NCBI RefSeq assembly: GCF_014217785.1
Contig: NZ_CP048814.1
Span: 62,001-126,000 of the forward strand
DNA: 64,000 bases
Source: Rhodococcus triatomae
GTDB taxonomy: Bacteria; Actinomycetota; Actinomycetes; Mycobacteriales; Mycobacteriaceae
Direction: 5' to 3'
The position numbers were made by a program, and so were the translations under genes. Below, in pieces: positions 1 through 8,711 of this stretch (the first letter of the stretch is position 1; every line of letters begins with the position of its first letter). Below the pieces are notes generated by a model. That model ran no database searches and was not told the DNA's origin. It saw only the letters and a list, made by a program, of their open reading frames with translations.

Positions 1-446
1 GGAAGGAAGCCACGCAGGCCGATGTCGAGGATGAGACCACCCTTGACGACCTCGATGACGGTGCCCTTGACGGCCTCGTCCTTCTCCTTGAGCTCCTCGA
101 TGGTGCCCCAGGCGCGCTCGTACTGAGCACGCTTCTTCGACAGGATCAGGCGGCCTTCCTTGTCCTCCTTGGTGAGGACCAGAGCCTCGACCTCATCGCC
201 CACGGAGACGACCTCGTTGGGGTCGACGTCGTGCTTGATGGAGAGCTCACGGGAAGGGATGACACCTTCGGTCTTGTAACCGATGTCGAGCAGAACCTCG
301 TCGCGATCGACCTTGACGATGGTTCCTTCGACGATGTCACCGTCGTTGAAGTACTTGATCGTGGCGTCGATGGCGGCGAGGAAGTCCTCGGCGGAGCCGA
401 TGTCGTTGACGGCTACCTGCGGCGAGGTCACGGTGGTGGAGGGCAT
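1..446 (-). CDS. rpsA: 30S ribosomal protein S1 (5' part; gene runs off the window)
   Basis: Ribosomal protein S1 binds mRNA on the 30S subunit and helps initiation. The first 148 residues are visible, starting at an ATG (444-446, MPSTTVTSPQ). A first S1 RNA-binding domain runs from about residue 37 (GDIVEGTIVKVDRDEVLLDI), and a second begins near residue 127 (VKGTVIEVVKGGLILDIGLR). The spacing matches actinobacterial S1. The 277 bases upstream of the start (447-723) carry no gene I can see and probably hold the promoter and leader. In mycobacteria rpsA lies next to polA; here an importer and other genes separate them. Identification is firm. Confidence 0.96.
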   Translation of the reverse strand, partial: MPSTTVTSPQVAVNDIGSAEDFLAAIDATIKYFNDGDIVEGTIVKVDRDEVLLDIGYKTEGVIPSRELSIKHDVDPNEVVSVGDEVEALVLTKEDKEGRLILSKKRAQYERAWGTIEELKEKDEAVKGTVIEVVKGGLILDIGLRGFL

Positions 447-723
447 TAGTAGAGTTGCTCCGGACGGGTTGTGGTCGGTTGATGATGTTCTGTCGGGCGC
501 GGCAACCCGACCCGACGGAAACCCGAGGGCACCACACTCGGAGAAACTCGCATACTCGGAGAAACCCCAGCGGAACCCAGGGAGAACCTGGACCGGATCC
601 GGTTACCCGAGCGCTCCGGTGTCACCCCGAGGGATCATCCGGACACACTCGCGTCCAACAGCGTACGCGTCCGGAGTTCAGCTGGGCAAACCCACCCCGA
701 TCCGCGCCTCTACTCTGTCATCC

Positions 724-1617
724 GTGACCACTCCACCGCCACCTGATTCCGACAATTCCGACGAGAAACTCGCCGCCGACCGTCATGCGGGCGCGGAGAG
801 CCTCCTCGGCACCGCCCACGCCGGACGGGCCCGACTGGACTCCGCGGCGAGCGAACGGGCGAGTCGTTCGTGGTGGGATGCCGACGCCGACGACTACCAC
901 CGCACGCACGGGGAGTTCCTGGGAGTGGATTCGACCGCCGGCGAGTTCGTGTGGTGCCCGGAGGGGCTGCACGAGGGCGACCATCACCTGCTCGGGGACG
1001 TGGCGGGCAAGGACGTCCTCGAGGTCGGCTGCGGATCGGCCCCGTGTTCGCGCTGGCTGGCGACGCAGGGAGCCCGGCCTGTCGGACTCGATCTGTCCCT
1101 GGCCATGCTCGAGCGGGGCGTCGCCGCCATGCGGGGCGACACGGCGGCGGTGCCGCTGGTGCAGGCGAACGCCGAGTCACTCCCCTTCGCGGATGCCAGC
1201 TTCGACCTCGCCTGTTCGGCTTTTGGTGCGGTTCCGTTCGTTGCGGATTCTGCCCTGGTGATGAGAGAGGTCGCCCGAGTACTGCGCCCCGGCGGGCGGT
1301 GGGTCTTCGCCGTGAACCACCCGATCCGGTGGATCTTCCCCGACGACCCGGGCCCGGACGGCCTCACCGCGACACTCTCCTACTTCGATCGCACGCCCTA
1401 CGTCGAGACGGACGCCGACGGCGTGCCCACCTACGTCGAGCACCACCGAACCCTCGGCGACCGGGTGCGCGAGATCGTCGCCGCGGGCCTCGAACTCCAC
1501 GACCTCGTCGAACCCGAGTGGCCGGAATGGTCGGACCGGGAGTGGGGGCAGTGGAGTCCCCTGCGCGGCGCACTCTTCCCGGGAACCGCGATCTTCAGCT
1601 GCCGTAAGCCCGGCTGA
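724..1617 (+). CDS. SAM-dependent class I methyltransferase
   Basis: A 297-residue protein with a Rossmann-fold methyltransferase core. The glycine-rich SAM-binding motif I (VLEVGCGSAP) is near residue 98, followed by the acidic strand end GLDLS and later a Methyltransf_11-type segment ending in VARVLRPGGRWVFAV. The frame is open upstream, but GTG at 724 (VTTPPPP) is the sensible start because the earlier part lies in the rpsA upstream region and reads as non-coding. The substrate cannot be told from sequence. It stands alone, convergent with the amino acid importer genes. Family firm, function unknown. Confidence 0.85.
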   Translation: MTTPPPPDSDNSDEKLAADRHAGAESLLGTAHAGRARLDSAASERASRSWWDADADDYHRTHGEFLGVDSTAGEFVWCPEGLHEGDHHLLGDVAGKDVLEVGCGSAPCSRWLATQGARPVGLDLSLAMLERGVAAMRGDTAAVPLVQANAESLPFADASFDLACSAFGAVPFVADSALVMREVARVLRPGGRWVFAVNHPIRWIFPDDPGPDGLTATLSYFDRTPYVETDADGVPTYVEHHRTLGDRVREIVAAGLELHDLVEPEWPEWSDREWGQWSPLRGALFPGTAIFSCRKPG

Positions 1618-1650
1618 GTGCCCCTCGGCAGTTCCGATCGGCCCGGGCGG

Positions 1651-2412
1651 TCACAGCAGGTTCGACAGGAACGCCCGGGTCCGCTCGTGCGTCGGCGTGC
1701 TCATGACCTCGCGCGGATCGCCCGACTCGACGACGACCCCGCCGTCCATGAACACCAGCCGGTCGGCCACTTCGCGGGCGAAGCCCATCTCGTGGGTGAC
1801 GACCACCATCGTCATTCCGTCGGCGGCGAGTTTCTTCATGACCGCGAGGACCTCACCCACCAGTTCCGGGTCCAGCGCCGACGTGGGCTCGTCGAAGAGC
1901 ATGAGCTTGGGGTCCATCGCGAGTGCCCGCGCGATCGCGACGCGCTGCTGCTGCCCGCCCGACAACTGCGCCGGGTACGCGTCGGCCTTGTCACCGAGTC
2001 CGACCTGGTCCAACAGGGCACGGGCTCGCTCGACCGCGTCCGCCTTGCGCACCTTCTTCACCTGGATCGGCGCTTCCGCCACGTTCTCGAGCGCGGTCCG
2101 GTGCGGGAACAGGTTGAAGTGCTGGAACACCATTCCGATGTCGCGACGCTGCCGAGCCGCCACCCGCGGGTGCAGCTCGTGCAGCTTGTCGCCGCGCTCC
2201 TCGTATCCGACGAGGGTGCCGTCGACGTACAGGCGCCCGGCGTCGACCCGCTCGAGGTGATTGATGCAGCGCAGGAACGTCGACTTGCCGGACCCCGAGG
2301 GACCGATCAGGCAGGTGACCTCTCCCCTACCCACCTCGAGGCTCACCCCGCGCAGCACCTGCAGGGCGCCGTAGCTCTTACAGACGCGATCCGCCTGCAC
2401 CATCGGCGTCAT
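1651..2412 (-). CDS. Polar amino acid ABC transporter, ATP-binding protein (GlnQ type)
   Basis: A 253-residue ABC ATPase. Walker [10 protein letters not shown] is at residues 37-45, the Q-loop is in [12 protein letters not shown], the signature is LSGGQQQR, and Walker B with the D-loop is [13 protein letters not shown]. The PHRTALENV segment and short length are typical of the GlnQ/HisP polar amino acid family. It powers uptake through the permease encoded immediately upstream: the two genes overlap by 4 bases (2409-2412). Together with the binding protein at 3400-4314 it makes a complete three-gene importer. Specificity within amino acids is not determinable. Confidence 0.92.
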   Translation of the reverse strand: MTPMVQADRVCKSYGALQVLRGVSLEVGRGEVTCLIGPSGSGKSTFLRCINHLERVDAGRLYVDGTLVGYEERGDKLHELHPRVAARQRRDIGMVFQHFNLFPHRTALENVAEAPIQVKKVRKADAVERARALLDQVGLGDKADAYPAQLSGGQQQRVAIARALAMDPKLMLFDEPTSALDPELVGEVLAVMKKLAADGMTMVVVTHEMGFAREVADRLVFMDGGVVVESGDPREVMSTPTHERTRAFLSNLL

Positions 2413-3386
2413 CGACGCTCACCTCCGGACGTCCCGGATCCGCCCGCGGACCCTGCCGACGCAGCCGCCGCCTGCGCGTCGGCGAGTGCCTGCAACTGAC
2501 GGGCGGTGAGCTGACGGCTCACGCCCTTGGAGTAGTAGCGCTCCAGGTAGAACTGGCCGACCATCAGGATGCTGGTGATCGCGAGGTACCAGGTCGCCGC
2601 GACGAGAAGCAGCGGGATCGGCTGGAAGTTGGCGCCGGAGATGTCCCGTGCCCGCCCGTACAGTTCCAGGCTGTACGGAATGGCCGCCACGAGCGACGTC
2701 GTCTTGAGCATGCTGATCAGCTCGTTGCCGGTGGGCGGAATGATCACCCGCATCGCCTGTGGCAACACGGTGCGCCGCATCGTCTGCGCCCACGACATGC
2801 CCAGCGCCTTCGACGCCTCGGTCTGGCCCTCGGGGACCGAACTCACGCCCGCACGCACGATCTCGGCCATGTACGCGGCCTCGTTGAGACCCAGGCCGAT
2901 CACCGCGAACAGGAACGCCGCACTGATTCCCTGCAGGTCGATGTGCACGAACTGGTGCACGAACGGAATACCCAGGTCGAGTTGCTTGTAGATGGAAGGG
3001 AACAGCCCCCAGAACACCAGTTGCACGTAGACGGGCGTGCCGCGGAACACCCAGAGGTAGACCCACGCCGTCGCGCGCAGCACCGGATTCGGGGACAACC
3101 GCATCACCGCGAGGACCACACCGAGCACGATCGCGATGGTCATGGCGAGGACGGTGAGCTGCACCGTCTTCCACGCCGCCGCGGTGATCCGGCGATCGAA
3201 GAGGTACTGCGCGTACACGTCCCAGCGGTACGCCTCGTTCGTCGCGGCGCCGTACACGAACAGGCCACCGAGGACGACAATCACCACCGCGGCGATCCAT
3301 CGACCCGGCCGACGCAGCGGCACGGCGCGGATCACGTCGGGCGGGGCACCGGTCCGGTCGCCGGCCGAATCCGTTCTGTCGGTCAT
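2409..3386 (-). CDS. Polar amino acid ABC transporter permease
   Basis: A 325-residue inner-membrane permease of the HisM/GlnP family. A membrane segment follows a short cytoplasmic N-terminus, and there is a cluster of segments in the central 200 residues. The EAA-type coupling loop reads [20 protein letters not shown], the contact site for the ATPase. The last 30 residues are alanine/glycine/serine rich. I chose ATG 3386 over the GTG one codon upstream because a GAGAGG-like ribosome-binding site is better spaced. It lies in one operon between the binding protein and ATPase genes. A single permease implies a homodimeric pore. Confidence 0.92.
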   Translation of the reverse strand: MTDRTDSAGDRTGAPPDVIRAVPLRRPGRWIAAVVIVVLGGLFVYGAATNEAYRWDVYAQYLFDRRITAAAWKTVQLTVLAMTIAIVLGVVLAVMRLSPNPVLRATAWVYLWVFRGTPVYVQLVFWGLFPSIYKQLDLGIPFVHQFVHIDLQGISAAFLFAVIGLGLNEAAYMAEIVRAGVSSVPEGQTEASKALGMSWAQTMRRTVLPQAMRVIIPPTGNELISMLKTTSLVAAIPYSLELYGRARDISGANFQPIPLLLVAATWYLAITSILMVGQFYLERYYSKGVSRQLTARQLQALADAQAAAASAGSAGGSGTSGGERR

Positions 3387-3399
3387 CACTGCCCTCTCG

Positions 3400-4314
3400 T
3401 CAGCTCACCGCGGCATTGATCAACGATGTGGCGATCATGCCGTCCTCGAGTTCCCACCGCTCGGCGATCTCGCCGTACGCGCCGGAGTCGATGAGATGCT
3501 GGGCCGCCTGCTGGATCACCGGTCCCAGCGGCGACCCCTTCGCGACCACCCAGCCGTACGGCGCCGCGTCGAAGACCGGTCCGGCGCTCTCGATGCGCTC
3601 CTCGCTGCGGGCGATCGCGTAGGCGGTCACCGGAGAATCCGACGACAGCGCATCGACCCGGCCCAGGATCAGTGCGTTGGTGGCCTCGTCCTGACTGTCG
3701 TACTTGATCTTCTCGATCGGTGGGAGCCCCGCCGCCTCACAGGCCTCGCTCTTGGCCGGGATCTCCTCGATGTCCTCGATCGTGGTGGTCTGCACCGCGA
3801 CGCGGAGTCCGCACGCGTTCTCGGGATCGACCGGCTCACCCACCCGCTGCGCCCACTGGATCCCGGCGCTGTAGTAGGTCACGAAGTCCACCGTCTCCTC
3901 GCGTTCCTTCGTGTCGGTGAACGAGGACGACCCCATGTCGTAGGTGCCGGCCTGCACGGCCGGGATGATGCGATCGAAGTCCGCCTCGTTGACGACGATG
4001 TCGAGCCCCAGCACGTCGCCCAGCGCGTGCAGCAACTCCACCGTGAACCCCACGATGGTGCCGTCGTCGTCCTTGAACTCGTTCGGCGCATACGGGGTGT
4101 TGACCCCGACCTGGAGCCGGCCGGAGGCCGCGATCCGCTCGGGCAGCTGCGCCGCGATCTCCGGCACGACCTCCGCACGGACGGGCTCGCCGGGCGGGAC
4201 GAGTGCCTCGGTGTTGGTCATGCACGCAGTCGCCGCGACGGAGAGCAGGGCGGCGCCGACGACCGCCGTCAGGCGGCGGCGGACGCGGAATCGGGTCGGG
4301 ACGGCGAGGGGCAC
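3400..4314 (-). CDS. Polar amino acid ABC transporter, substrate-binding lipoprotein
   Basis: A 304-residue family 3 solute-binding protein and first gene of the importer operon. A basic N-terminus, hydrophobic stretch and lipobox (VAATAC, Cys31) indicate a lipoprotein. The segment LQVGVNTPYAPNEF is the usual opening of the mature domain, and GFTVELLHALGDVLGL plus the following VNEADFDRIIPAVQAG are family hallmarks. It would capture the amino acid outside the cell and hand it to the permease. GTG 4314 is taken as start because the signal peptide begins right after it. Ligand unknown. Confidence 0.9.
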   Translation of the reverse strand: MPLAVPTRFRVRRRLTAVVGAALLSVAATACMTNTEALVPPGEPVRAEVVPEIAAQLPERIAASGRLQVGVNTPYAPNEFKDDDGTIVGFTVELLHALGDVLGLDIVVNEADFDRIIPAVQAGTYDMGSSSFTDTKEREETVDFVTYYSAGIQWAQRVGEPVDPENACGLRVAVQTTTIEDIEEIPAKSEACEAAGLPPIEKIKYDSQDEATNALILGRVDALSSDSPVTAYAIARSEERIESAGPVFDAAPYGWVVAKGSPLGPVIQQAAQHLIDSGAYGEIAERWELEDGMIATSLINAAVS

Positions 4315-4367
4315 AGTTCGAGCACTCTAACGCCAGACCCCGCCGATCTCCGCATCGGAAGAGGAAG

Positions 4368-5489
4368 TCACCATCGCACGGTGCGGGCCTCGACCACCTC
4401 GGTGAACTCGGATGTCGAGGCGAGACCACCCAGGTCCGCGGTGGCGACTCCCGATTCCACCGTGGCGACCACCGCCTGCCTTACCCGGCGAGCCGCAGTC
4501 GACAGCCGGCGGTCGTCGTGGCGGTCGGAGAGCCAGTCGAGCAGCATCGCCGCCGAGAGCATCAGTGCGGTGGGGTTCGCCCGATTGCGCCCCGCGATGT
4601 CCGGGGCCGCCCCGTGCGCCGCCTGCGCCATGGCCTGGTGCTCGGACGTGTTGAGCGACGGCGCGGTGCCGAGCGAACCGGACAGTTCCGCAGACAGGTC
4701 CGACAGGATGTCACCGAACATGTTCTCGGTGACGACGACATCGAAATCGGCTCCCCGCCGGACCAGGTGGGCGGCCATGGCGTCGACGTGGAAGTCGTCC
4801 ACCTCGACGTCCGGGTACTGCCCGCCGACCTCACGGCAGACGTCGCGGAACAACCCCGTCGTCAACGAGAGGACGTTGGCCTTGTGGACGATCGTGACCC
4901 TGCGGCGCCGACGGCGGGCCAGCGCGAACGCCGAGTGTGCGATCCGCTCGCACGCCGCTCGGGTGAACACACCCACGGCCAGTGCGATGTCGGGCGTGGG
5001 CATGAACTCTCCACTGCCGACGGCCATGTTCCGATCCGCGTACAGCCCCTCGGTGTTCTCCCGCACGATCACCAGGTCCATTCCGGGCACCATCGCGGCC
5101 ACTCCCGGCAGCGCGGCCGCCGGACGGATATTCGCGAACAGGTCGAAACGCTTACGCACCACCCCGCCGGGCGTCAGCGTGCCGCGGAAGGGATCGGGAT
5201 AGGCCGCGCTGTCGTGCGGCCCCAGCACCCAGCCCTCGAGCCCGGCGAGAGCCTCCACGGTCTCCTCCGGGATCGGTGTCCCCCGACGCTCGATCGCGTC
5301 GAGTCCCAGTTCCAGGGGTACCCACTCGATCGCCACCCCGGACGCCTTCGCCGCCGATGTCACCACCCGCCGAGTCGCGGGCACGATCTCGTGCCCGATC
5401 CCGTCTCCGGTCATCACGCCGATGCGCACGGAGTCGCCCGCCTGCCCTGCTGTCCCCGTCTGCCCTGCCGTTGCGGACTGTGCTGTCAT
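4368..5489 (-). CDS. Isocitrate/isopropylmalate dehydrogenase-family enzyme (tartrate dehydrogenase-like)
   Basis: A 373-residue member of the beta-decarboxylating dehydrogenase family, which oxidises a 2-hydroxy dicarboxylate with NAD(P) and usually Mg/Mn. It opens with RIGVMTGDGIGHEIVPATRR, contains the substrate arginines around IVRENTEGLYADR, the lysine segment VHKANVLSLTTGLFRD, and the metal-binding VVTENMFGDILSDL. The body is close to LeuB/tartrate dehydrogenase length. It is not beside leuCD, so the substrate (3-isopropylmalate, tartrate or another malate) is uncertain. ATG 5489 is chosen over an ORF extension that runs into the next gene. Its start codon shares CATG with the divergent gene. 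Confidence 0.82.
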   Translation of the reverse strand: MTAQSATAGQTGTAGQAGDSVRIGVMTGDGIGHEIVPATRRVVTSAAKASGVAIEWVPLELGLDAIERRGTPIPEETVEALAGLEGWVLGPHDSAAYPDPFRGTLTPGGVVRKRFDLFANIRPAAALPGVAAMVPGMDLVIVRENTEGLYADRNMAVGSGEFMPTPDIALAVGVFTRAACERIAHSAFALARRRRRRVTIVHKANVLSLTTGLFRDVCREVGGQYPDVEVDDFHVDAMAAHLVRRGADFDVVVTENMFGDILSDLSAELSGSLGTAPSLNTSEHQAMAQAAHGAAPDIAGRNRANPTALMLSAAMLLDWLSDRHDDRRLSTAARRVRQAVVATVESGVATADLGGLASTSEFTEVVEARTVRW

Positions 5490-6030
5490 GCCGCAATCAT
5501 TACCCACCATGGTCCAGTCGGTGGAACTGCTCGTCGACGCGGACACGGACGCCGCGGTCCGGGCCGAGTGGCGGACGCTGTGGGACGCCGGGCTTCCCAG
5601 CCTCGCCCGGGTCTCGGCGGTCTCGAATCGGCCCCACATCACCCTGTTCGTCGCGCGGGACATCCCCGCCGAGGTGGACGAATCACTCGTCCGCGCGCTC
5701 GGCGCGGCAGACTTCCCCGTGACGCTGGGCGGACTTCTGCTGTTCGGCGGCCGGCACGTGACGCTGGCCCGCGCGGTGGTTCCCAGTCGCCGTCTCCTCA
5801 CCCTGCACCGGCAAGTATGGGATCTCGCCTCGCCCCACCTCGACGTTCCCGCTCACATCGCTCCCGGGCAGTGGACTCCACACGTGACCCTCAGCCGCAG
5901 GCTGGCCGCCTCCGACCTGCCCGAGGCCCTCCGACTGATCGATCGCCCCGAGATTCGTGGCCACGCCATGGGGTTGCGGCGCTGGGACGGTGACGCCAAG
6001 CGGGAGTGGGCCCTCACTCTTCCCCCGTGA
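5488..6030 (+). CDS. 2'-5' RNA ligase / cyclic phosphodiesterase-like protein (2H phosphoesterase)
   Basis: A 180-residue protein of the 2H phosphoesterase superfamily. It has the two diagnostic HxT motifs: RPHITL near residue 46 and TPHVTLS near residue 131, which form the catalytic site acting on 2',3'-cyclic or 2'-5' phosphodiester bonds. The physiological substrate is unknown. ATG 5488 overlaps the divergent dehydrogenase start codon; ATG 5509 (MVQSVELL) is an alternative seven codons later. Its 3' half (from 5683) is antisense to the end of the EamA transporter frame. Confidence 0.8.
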   Translation: MPQSLPTMVQSVELLVDADTDAAVRAEWRTLWDAGLPSLARVSAVSNRPHITLFVARDIPAEVDESLVRALGAADFPVTLGGLLLFGGRHVTLARAVVPSRRLLTLHRQVWDLASPHLDVPAHIAPGQWTPHVTLSRRLAASDLPEALRLIDRPEIRGHAMGLRRWDGDAKREWALTLPP

Positions 6031-6933
6031 CGCCCGTCGGATGTCCGGCGATGCCCGCCTGGTGAGCAGGATCCCGGCGATCACCACCGTCGCGCCCGCC
6101 GGCTGGTTCCACGAGATCCGCTCGCCGAGAACCGTTGCACCGAGCGCGACTCCCACGATCGGGGTCAGATAGGTGACAGTGGAGGCGGCAGTCGGACCCC
6201 AGCCACGCACGACGTTGGTGTTCCAGACGAACGCGAGGCCGGATCCGACCACGCCGAGCGCGAGTATCGCCGCCGCCACCGCCGGCGTGAGGTGCACCGG
6301 CGTCGCGGCCACGGCCGGCGCCGCGGACAGCAGGATCCCGGCGGCGATCGCGGTCTGCAGGAATGCCACCGTCGGGGCCCCGACACCGCGGACGAGGACG
6401 AACCTACGCAGATAGACGAGCGCGACACCGTAGGACGCGGTGGCACCCAGGCACGCGACCTGCGCGCTGATGCTGCCGCCCCACTCGACCGACCACGGCG
6501 CCAGCACCACGACCACGCCACCGAAGCCCAGGAGGAGGCCCGCGATCTTGCCCGGCGTCGAACGTTCGCCGGGCAGGAACGCCAGCGCGACGGCCATCGT
6601 CATCAACGGCGTGGTCGCGTTGTAGATGCTCGCCAGACCCGAGCTGATGCTCTGCTGCGCCCAGCTGAAGAGTAGCCAGGGAAGCAGGCACTGGGTGACC
6701 GCGAGAACGGTCATGTGCCACCACACCATCGGGTCGCGGGGCAATGCGTTGCGGCGAGCGAGCAGCACCAGCGCAAGCGTGGCGGCACCGAGCAGCAAGC
6801 GGCCGAGCACGACCTGGGTGGGCGACATGCCCCCGAGCCCGATCGAGACGAACAGGAAGCTGGACCCCCACGCCAGGGCGGCGCCTGCGTACTGGAGCGG
6901 CAGCGATACCCGGGCGCGCGACGGACCCGTCAC
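5683..6933 (-). CDS. EamA/DMT-family transporter with antisense-encoded C-terminal extension
   Basis: A drug/metabolite-superfamily exporter with ten predicted membrane segments in two EamA repeats, residues about 10-295 (start LQYAGAALAWGSSFLFVSIG; second repeat ends AGATVVIAGILLTRR). Families like this usually stop near residue 300. Here the frame has no stop until 5683, giving 416 residues with a hydrophilic tail of about 110 residues that lies wholly opposite the 2H-phosphoesterase gene. Either the two genes overlap tail to tail by 348 bases or a frameshift or sequence error hides an earlier stop. GTG 6933 overlaps the stop of a 38-residue ORF upstream. Confidence 0.82.
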   Translation of the reverse strand: MTGPSRARVSLPLQYAGAALAWGSSFLFVSIGLGGMSPTQVVLGRLLLGAATLALVLLARRNALPRDPMVWWHMTVLAVTQCLLPWLLFSWAQQSISSGLASIYNATTPLMTMAVALAFLPGERSTPGKIAGLLLGFGGVVVVLAPWSVEWGGSISAQVACLGATASYGVALVYLRRFVLVRGVGAPTVAFLQTAIAAGILLSAAPAVAATPVHLTPAVAAAILALGVVGSGLAFVWNTNVVRGWGPTAASTVTYLTPIVGVALGATVLGERISWNQPAGATVVIAGILLTRRASPDIRRASRGKSEGPLPLGVTVPAPQPHGVATNLGAIDQSEGLGQVGGGQPAAEGHVWSPLPGSDVSGNVEVGRGEIPYLPVQGEETATGNHRAGQRHVPAAEQQKSAQRHGEVCRAERADE

Positions 6934-7046
6934 ACCCGGTAGTCACCGTGCTGGGTGACCTCGCGGTGGGTGTCCGGGGTGCGGCCCGTGAGTACCAGCA
7001 CGTCCAGGATCAGGAGAACGAGGAGGAACACGAGCAGAGTTGTCAT
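6930..7046 (-). CDS. Candidate 38-residue membrane peptide upstream of the EamA transporter
   Basis: ATG 7046 opens a short frame beginning MTTLLVFLLVLLILDVLVLTG, one strongly hydrophobic helix followed by a polar tail (RTPDTHREVTQHGDYRV). Its TGA (6932-6930) overlaps the GTG start of the transporter in a GTGTGA arrangement, which would couple their translation. No clear ribosome-binding site precedes the ATG, so it could be leaderless or spurious. The hydrophobic/polar layout and the coupling argue for a real gene; function unknown. Confidence 0.42.
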   Translation of the reverse strand: MTTLLVFLLVLLILDVLVLTGRTPDTHREVTQHGDYRV

Positions 7047-7139
7047 GTATCGAGCGTCGTGCGCAACGAGCCCCGCGAACAGTGGCTGAAAAGACATTCA
7101 AGAGAAGATTTCTGCCACGGACTGCGTCATACTGATCCC

Positions 7140-8135
7140 ATGCTGCAGAAAGTCGTCGCCCCCCTGCTCCCCCTCACCGAGGCGTTCGAACTCGGGGTGG
7201 TGTGCGAGGTGTTCGGGTTCGACCGGACCGACGACGGGCTCCCCCGCTACGACTTCACCCTGGTCGCCGGGTCCCCCGATCCCGTCACGACCCGGTTCGG
7301 CTACTCGATCGACGTGCCCTACGACCTCGATGCCCTCGACGACGCGGACCTGATCGTCGTGCCGGCCGGCGGAACCTCGGTGGGCGTCACCGGCGCGTCG
7401 GTGTGCTCCACCGAACCTCCCCGACTCGAGCCCCTGTTCGAGAAGCTGCGCGCCGCCACCGCCCGCGGCGCCCGGGTCGCGAGCCTGTGCACCGGAGCGT
7501 TCGTCCTGGGCGCCGCCGGACTGCTCGACGGACGTCGGTGCACCACGCACTGGCGGCACGCGGACGAACTCGCGGCTCGCCATCCCACCGCGCGGGTCGA
7601 TCCGGACGTGCTCTACATCGACGACGACCCCGTGCTCACCAGCGCGGGGACCTCGGCCGGGATCGACCTGTGCCTGCACATCGTCCGCAAGGAGCAGGGC
7701 AGCGCGGTCGCCAACGGCATCGCCCGGCGCATGGTCGTACCACCACATCGAGACGGGGGCCAGGCCCAGTACGTCGCGATGCCACTGCCTGCCTGCACCG
7801 ACGACTCGCTCGCTCCGCTGCTGGACTGGATCTCCGCGCATCTCGGCGGCGACCTCGACGTCACCGCGCTCGCCGAGAAGGCGAACATGTCCGGCCGGAC
7901 CTTCGCCCGCCGATTCCAGGCGGAGACCGGCACCACACCGGCGCGGTGGATCGCCGACCAGCGCGTACTCGCAGCGCAGGGCCTTCTCGAGACCACCGAC
8001 CTGCCTGTGGAACTCGTCGCCGACCGAGTGGGTTTCGGCAGCGCCGCAGTGATGCGCGCACACTTCGTCCGGCTGCGGCGCACCACCCCCCAGGCCTATC
8101 GGCGCACGTTCCGGCAGATGGAGCCCACGGCCTGA
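7140..8135 (+). CDS. GlxA/FtrA-family transcriptional regulator (DJ-1/PfpI domain plus AraC HTH)
   Basis: A 331-residue regulator. Residues 1 to about 195 are a DJ-1/PfpI-like domain (VAPLLPLTEAFELGVVCEVF, then VASLCTGAFVLGAAGLL with the nucleophile-elbow Cys and TTHWRHADEL). Residues about 220-320 are two AraC-type helix-turn-helix motifs (MSGRTFARRFQAETGTTPAR, then VADRVGFGSAAVMRAHF). Such proteins sense small metabolites and activate catabolic or stress genes. ATG 7140 is chosen; a longer open frame upstream lacks domain content. It diverges from the small peptide/EamA pair, a likely target. A 12-bp copy of its 3' end recurs just downstream. Confidence 0.9.
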   Translation: MLQKVVAPLLPLTEAFELGVVCEVFGFDRTDDGLPRYDFTLVAGSPDPVTTRFGYSIDVPYDLDALDDADLIVVPAGGTSVGVTGASVCSTEPPRLEPLFEKLRAATARGARVASLCTGAFVLGAAGLLDGRRCTTHWRHADELAARHPTARVDPDVLYIDDDPVLTSAGTSAGIDLCLHIVRKEQGSAVANGIARRMVVPPHRDGGQAQYVAMPLPACTDDSLAPLLDWISAHLGGDLDVTALAEKANMSGRTFARRFQAETGTTPARWIADQRVLAAQGLLETTDLPVELVADRVGFGSAAVMRAHFVRLRRTTPQAYRRTFRQMEPTA

Positions 8136-8160
8136 CGGCGCGCCGGGTCCACGGCCTGAC
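8125..8160. repeat. 12-bp direct repeat duplicating a gene 3' end
   Basis: The 12-mer CCACGGCCTGAC spans the GlxA-family gene stop (8125-8136) and is repeated exactly at 8149-8160, 24 bases on. It resembles the other local duplications in this window that copy sequence around a stop codon. Confidence 0.6.
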
Positions 8161-8238
8161 AGCGGATCGGGTCTCGGGAAGAATCGGATGCACGGCGGTG
8201 TTGATTCCACAAGATCGTCAGCCAACGAAAGGAACTCC

Positions 8239-8607
8239 GTGGCCACCCAGACACTGACTCAGCAGAACTTCGACGACGTCGTGACCGGCAACGATGTCGT
8301 CCTCGTCGACTTCTGGGCGTCCTGGTGCGGTCCGTGCCGCTCGTTCGCCCCGACCTACGAGGCCTCCTCGGAGACGCACCCCGACGTCGTCCACGGCAAG
8401 GTGGACACCGAGGCGGAGCAGTCGATCGCCGCAGCCGCCAACATCCGCTCGATTCCGACCATCATGGCGTTCCGCGAGGGCGTACTGGTGTTCAACCAGG
8501 CCGGTGCCCTCCCCCCGGCCGCGCTCGAGGATCTGGTGACCCAGGTCAAGGCGCTCGACATGGACGAGGTCCGCAAGCAGATCGCCCAGCAGCAGGGCGA
8601 CGCCTAG
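8239..8607 (+). CDS. Thioredoxin
   Basis: A 122-residue single-domain thioredoxin that reduces protein disulfides in the cytoplasm. The active site WCGPC is at residues 29-33 (VDFWASWCGPC), the cis-proline loop is SIPTIMAF, and the fold is complete. GTG 8239 is taken as start because an AAGGA ribosome-binding site (near 8228-8232) is well spaced and the preceding in-frame residues are not conserved-looking. It stands alone between the GlxA regulator and convergent polA. The arginine after the CGPC motif differs from the usual lysine/methionine, a minor variation. Confidence 0.92.
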   Translation: MATQTLTQQNFDDVVTGNDVVLVDFWASWCGPCRSFAPTYEASSETHPDVVHGKVDTEAEQSIAAAANIRSIPTIMAFREGVLVFNQAGALPPAALEDLVTQVKALDMDEVRKQIAQQQGDA

Positions 8608-8620
8608 AGGATTCGGCTGC

Positions 8621-8680
8621 CGCTGGGCTACCGAGCGCTGGGCTACCGAGCGCTGGGCCACCGAGCGCTGGGACGCCGAG
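8621..8680. repeat. 15-bp tandem repeat, four copies, after the thioredoxin gene
   Basis: The unit CGCTGGGCTACCGAG occurs at 8621-8635 and 8636-8650 exactly, and with one to three changes at 8651-8665 and 8666-8680. It fills the gap between the thioredoxin stop and the convergent polA stop. It could act as a transcription barrier or simply be slippage-derived. Confidence 0.85.
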
Positions 8681-8711
8681 CGCTCCGCCGACCCGCGACG
8701 TCGCCGCCACG

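Noticed and set aside
3136-5993. Long plus-strand frames (688 and 596 codons) opposite the amino acid importer and dehydrogenase
   Set aside because: Shadow frames of the minus-strand genes, low-complexity translations without motifs.
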